This document shows, in pieces, positions 13,493 to 13,927 of a DNA stretch of 13,927 nt. The notes under the pieces are model-generated. The model was not told where the DNA came from. It searched no databases and worked only from the letters and a program-made list of their open reading frames with translations. The position numbers and the translations under genes were made by a program. Source of the DNA: Thermoleophilia bacterium. GTDB lineage: Bacteria > Actinomycetota > Thermoleophilia > Gaiellales > Gaiellaceae. Numbering within the stretch: position 1 is the first letter of the stretch; the number at the start of each line of letters is the position of its first letter. The DNA is taken from contig JAICZB010000035.1 of assembly GCA_025933895.1 (NCBI GenBank), forward strand, positions 1-13,927. Reading direction: 5' to 3'.

Positions 13493-13927
13493 GTGCGCCG
13501 GCTGATCGGACTCTGGCTCGCCTGGCTCGTCCTCATCGCGGGCGTGAATCTCGCGAGCCCGCTGTACCACGTGTACGCGGCGCGCTTCTCCTTCTCGCCG
13601 CTCGTGCTGACCGCGATCTTCTCGACGTACGCGATTGTGCTCGTACCGGCTCTCGTGCTCTTCGGCCGGCTGTCGGACCGCTTCGGCCGGCGCCCCGTGC
13701 TCGCAAGCGGCCTCTTGACCGGCTGCGTGGGGCTGCTCCTGTTCGCGTTCGCGCAAGGGGACGCCTGGCTGTTCACCGCTCGCGCCGTGCAAGGGCTGGC
13801 AGTGGCGATGGTGAGCGGCCCGGCGACCGCCGCGCTCGTCGAGGTCGACCCCCAGGGAAGCCGCCGCCGCGCCGCCCTCGGCGCCGGGCTCGCGCAGTCC
13901 CTCGGCAGTGCGGTCGGCCCGTTGTTC
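13493..13927 (+). CDS. MFS transporter, N-terminal part, cut by the window edge
   Basis: 145 codons are open from a GTG at 13493 to the window end. The product begins with a hydrophobic helix (LIGLWLAWLVLIAGVNLA). A second helix is followed by the MFS motif A GRLSDRFGRRPV between helices 2 and 3, then LLTGCVGLLLFAFAQG and LFTARAVQGLAVAMVSGPATAAL. This is the expected N-terminal half of a major facilitator transporter in the cytoplasmic membrane; substrate unknown. The start is 24 nt after the flavoprotein stop with no strong Shine-Dalgarno, and it is likely the third gene of that operon. Other GTG codons nearby run into stops, so 13493 is the best start. Confidence 0.88.
   Translation, partial: MRRLIGLWLAWLVLIAGVNLASPLYHVYAARFSFSPLVLTAIFSTYAIVLVPALVLFGRLSDRFGRRPVLASGLLTGCVGLLLFAFAQGDAWLFTARAVQGLAVAMVSGPATAALVEVDPQGSRRRAALGAGLAQSLGSAVGPLF

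Overview
The window is GC-rich, with actinobacterial codon use: GTG starts at three genes, Ala/Arg-rich proteins and few A/T-rich stretches. The gene content (a DUF1684 protein, an MSMEG_1061-type flavoprotein, an ABM-like small protein, many secreted beta-repeat proteins) suggests a soil or sediment actinobacterium, perhaps of the Thermoleophilia (Gaiellales/Solirubrobacterales) type. That placement is an inference from protein style and was not tested by any search.

Layout. (1) Positions 1-112 look like the end of an insertion sequence: the first 11 codons of an IS481-like transposase reading out of the window on the minus strand, with a strong Shine-Dalgarno placed in a 13-bp inverted repeat. 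(2) Positions 142-1058 hold two small divergent genes: a chloramphenicol-phosphotransferase-like P-loop kinase (minus) and a 96-residue ABM-like protein (plus). (3) Positions 1131-3700 are a tight minus-strand operon: histidine phosphatase, DUF1684 protein, then a three-domain chorismate mutase-prephenate dehydrogenase-ACT enzyme that would carry two consecutive steps of tyrosine synthesis on one chain. (4) A four-helix holin-IV-like membrane protein (3793-4200, minus) is divergent from a large secreted protein of unknown function (4300-6045, plus), which ends at a strong hairpin terminator. (5) Positions 6142-11921 hold a six-helix membrane protein and a pair of paralogous secreted proteins. 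Each paralog has a signal peptide, a beta-propeller-like repeat region, a Cys-containing bacterial repeat domain and a C-terminal PASTA domain. They are separated by an inverted gene for a secreted protein with two tandem ASH/choice-of-anchor-like Ig repeats and a very basic tail. (6) A tRNA-Lys(UUU) gene on the minus strand marks a return to metabolic genes: a crotonase-fold protein lacking the usual catalytic glutamates, a PPOX flavoprotein overlapping it by one base, and the start of an MFS transporter that runs off the end.

The most distinctive part is 4300-11921, where four of five genes encode predicted exported proteins built from beta-repeat modules. The two paralogs have kept a similar leader of about 60 nt as well as their domain order, so a duplicated expression unit is likely. 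PASTA domains in other proteins often bind peptidoglycan or muropeptides, so a cell-wall or cell-surface role is a reasonable but unproven reading. I see no CRISPR array, toxin-antitoxin pair, phage structural module or biosynthetic cluster. The remaining genes are ordinary actinobacterial chromosome content.
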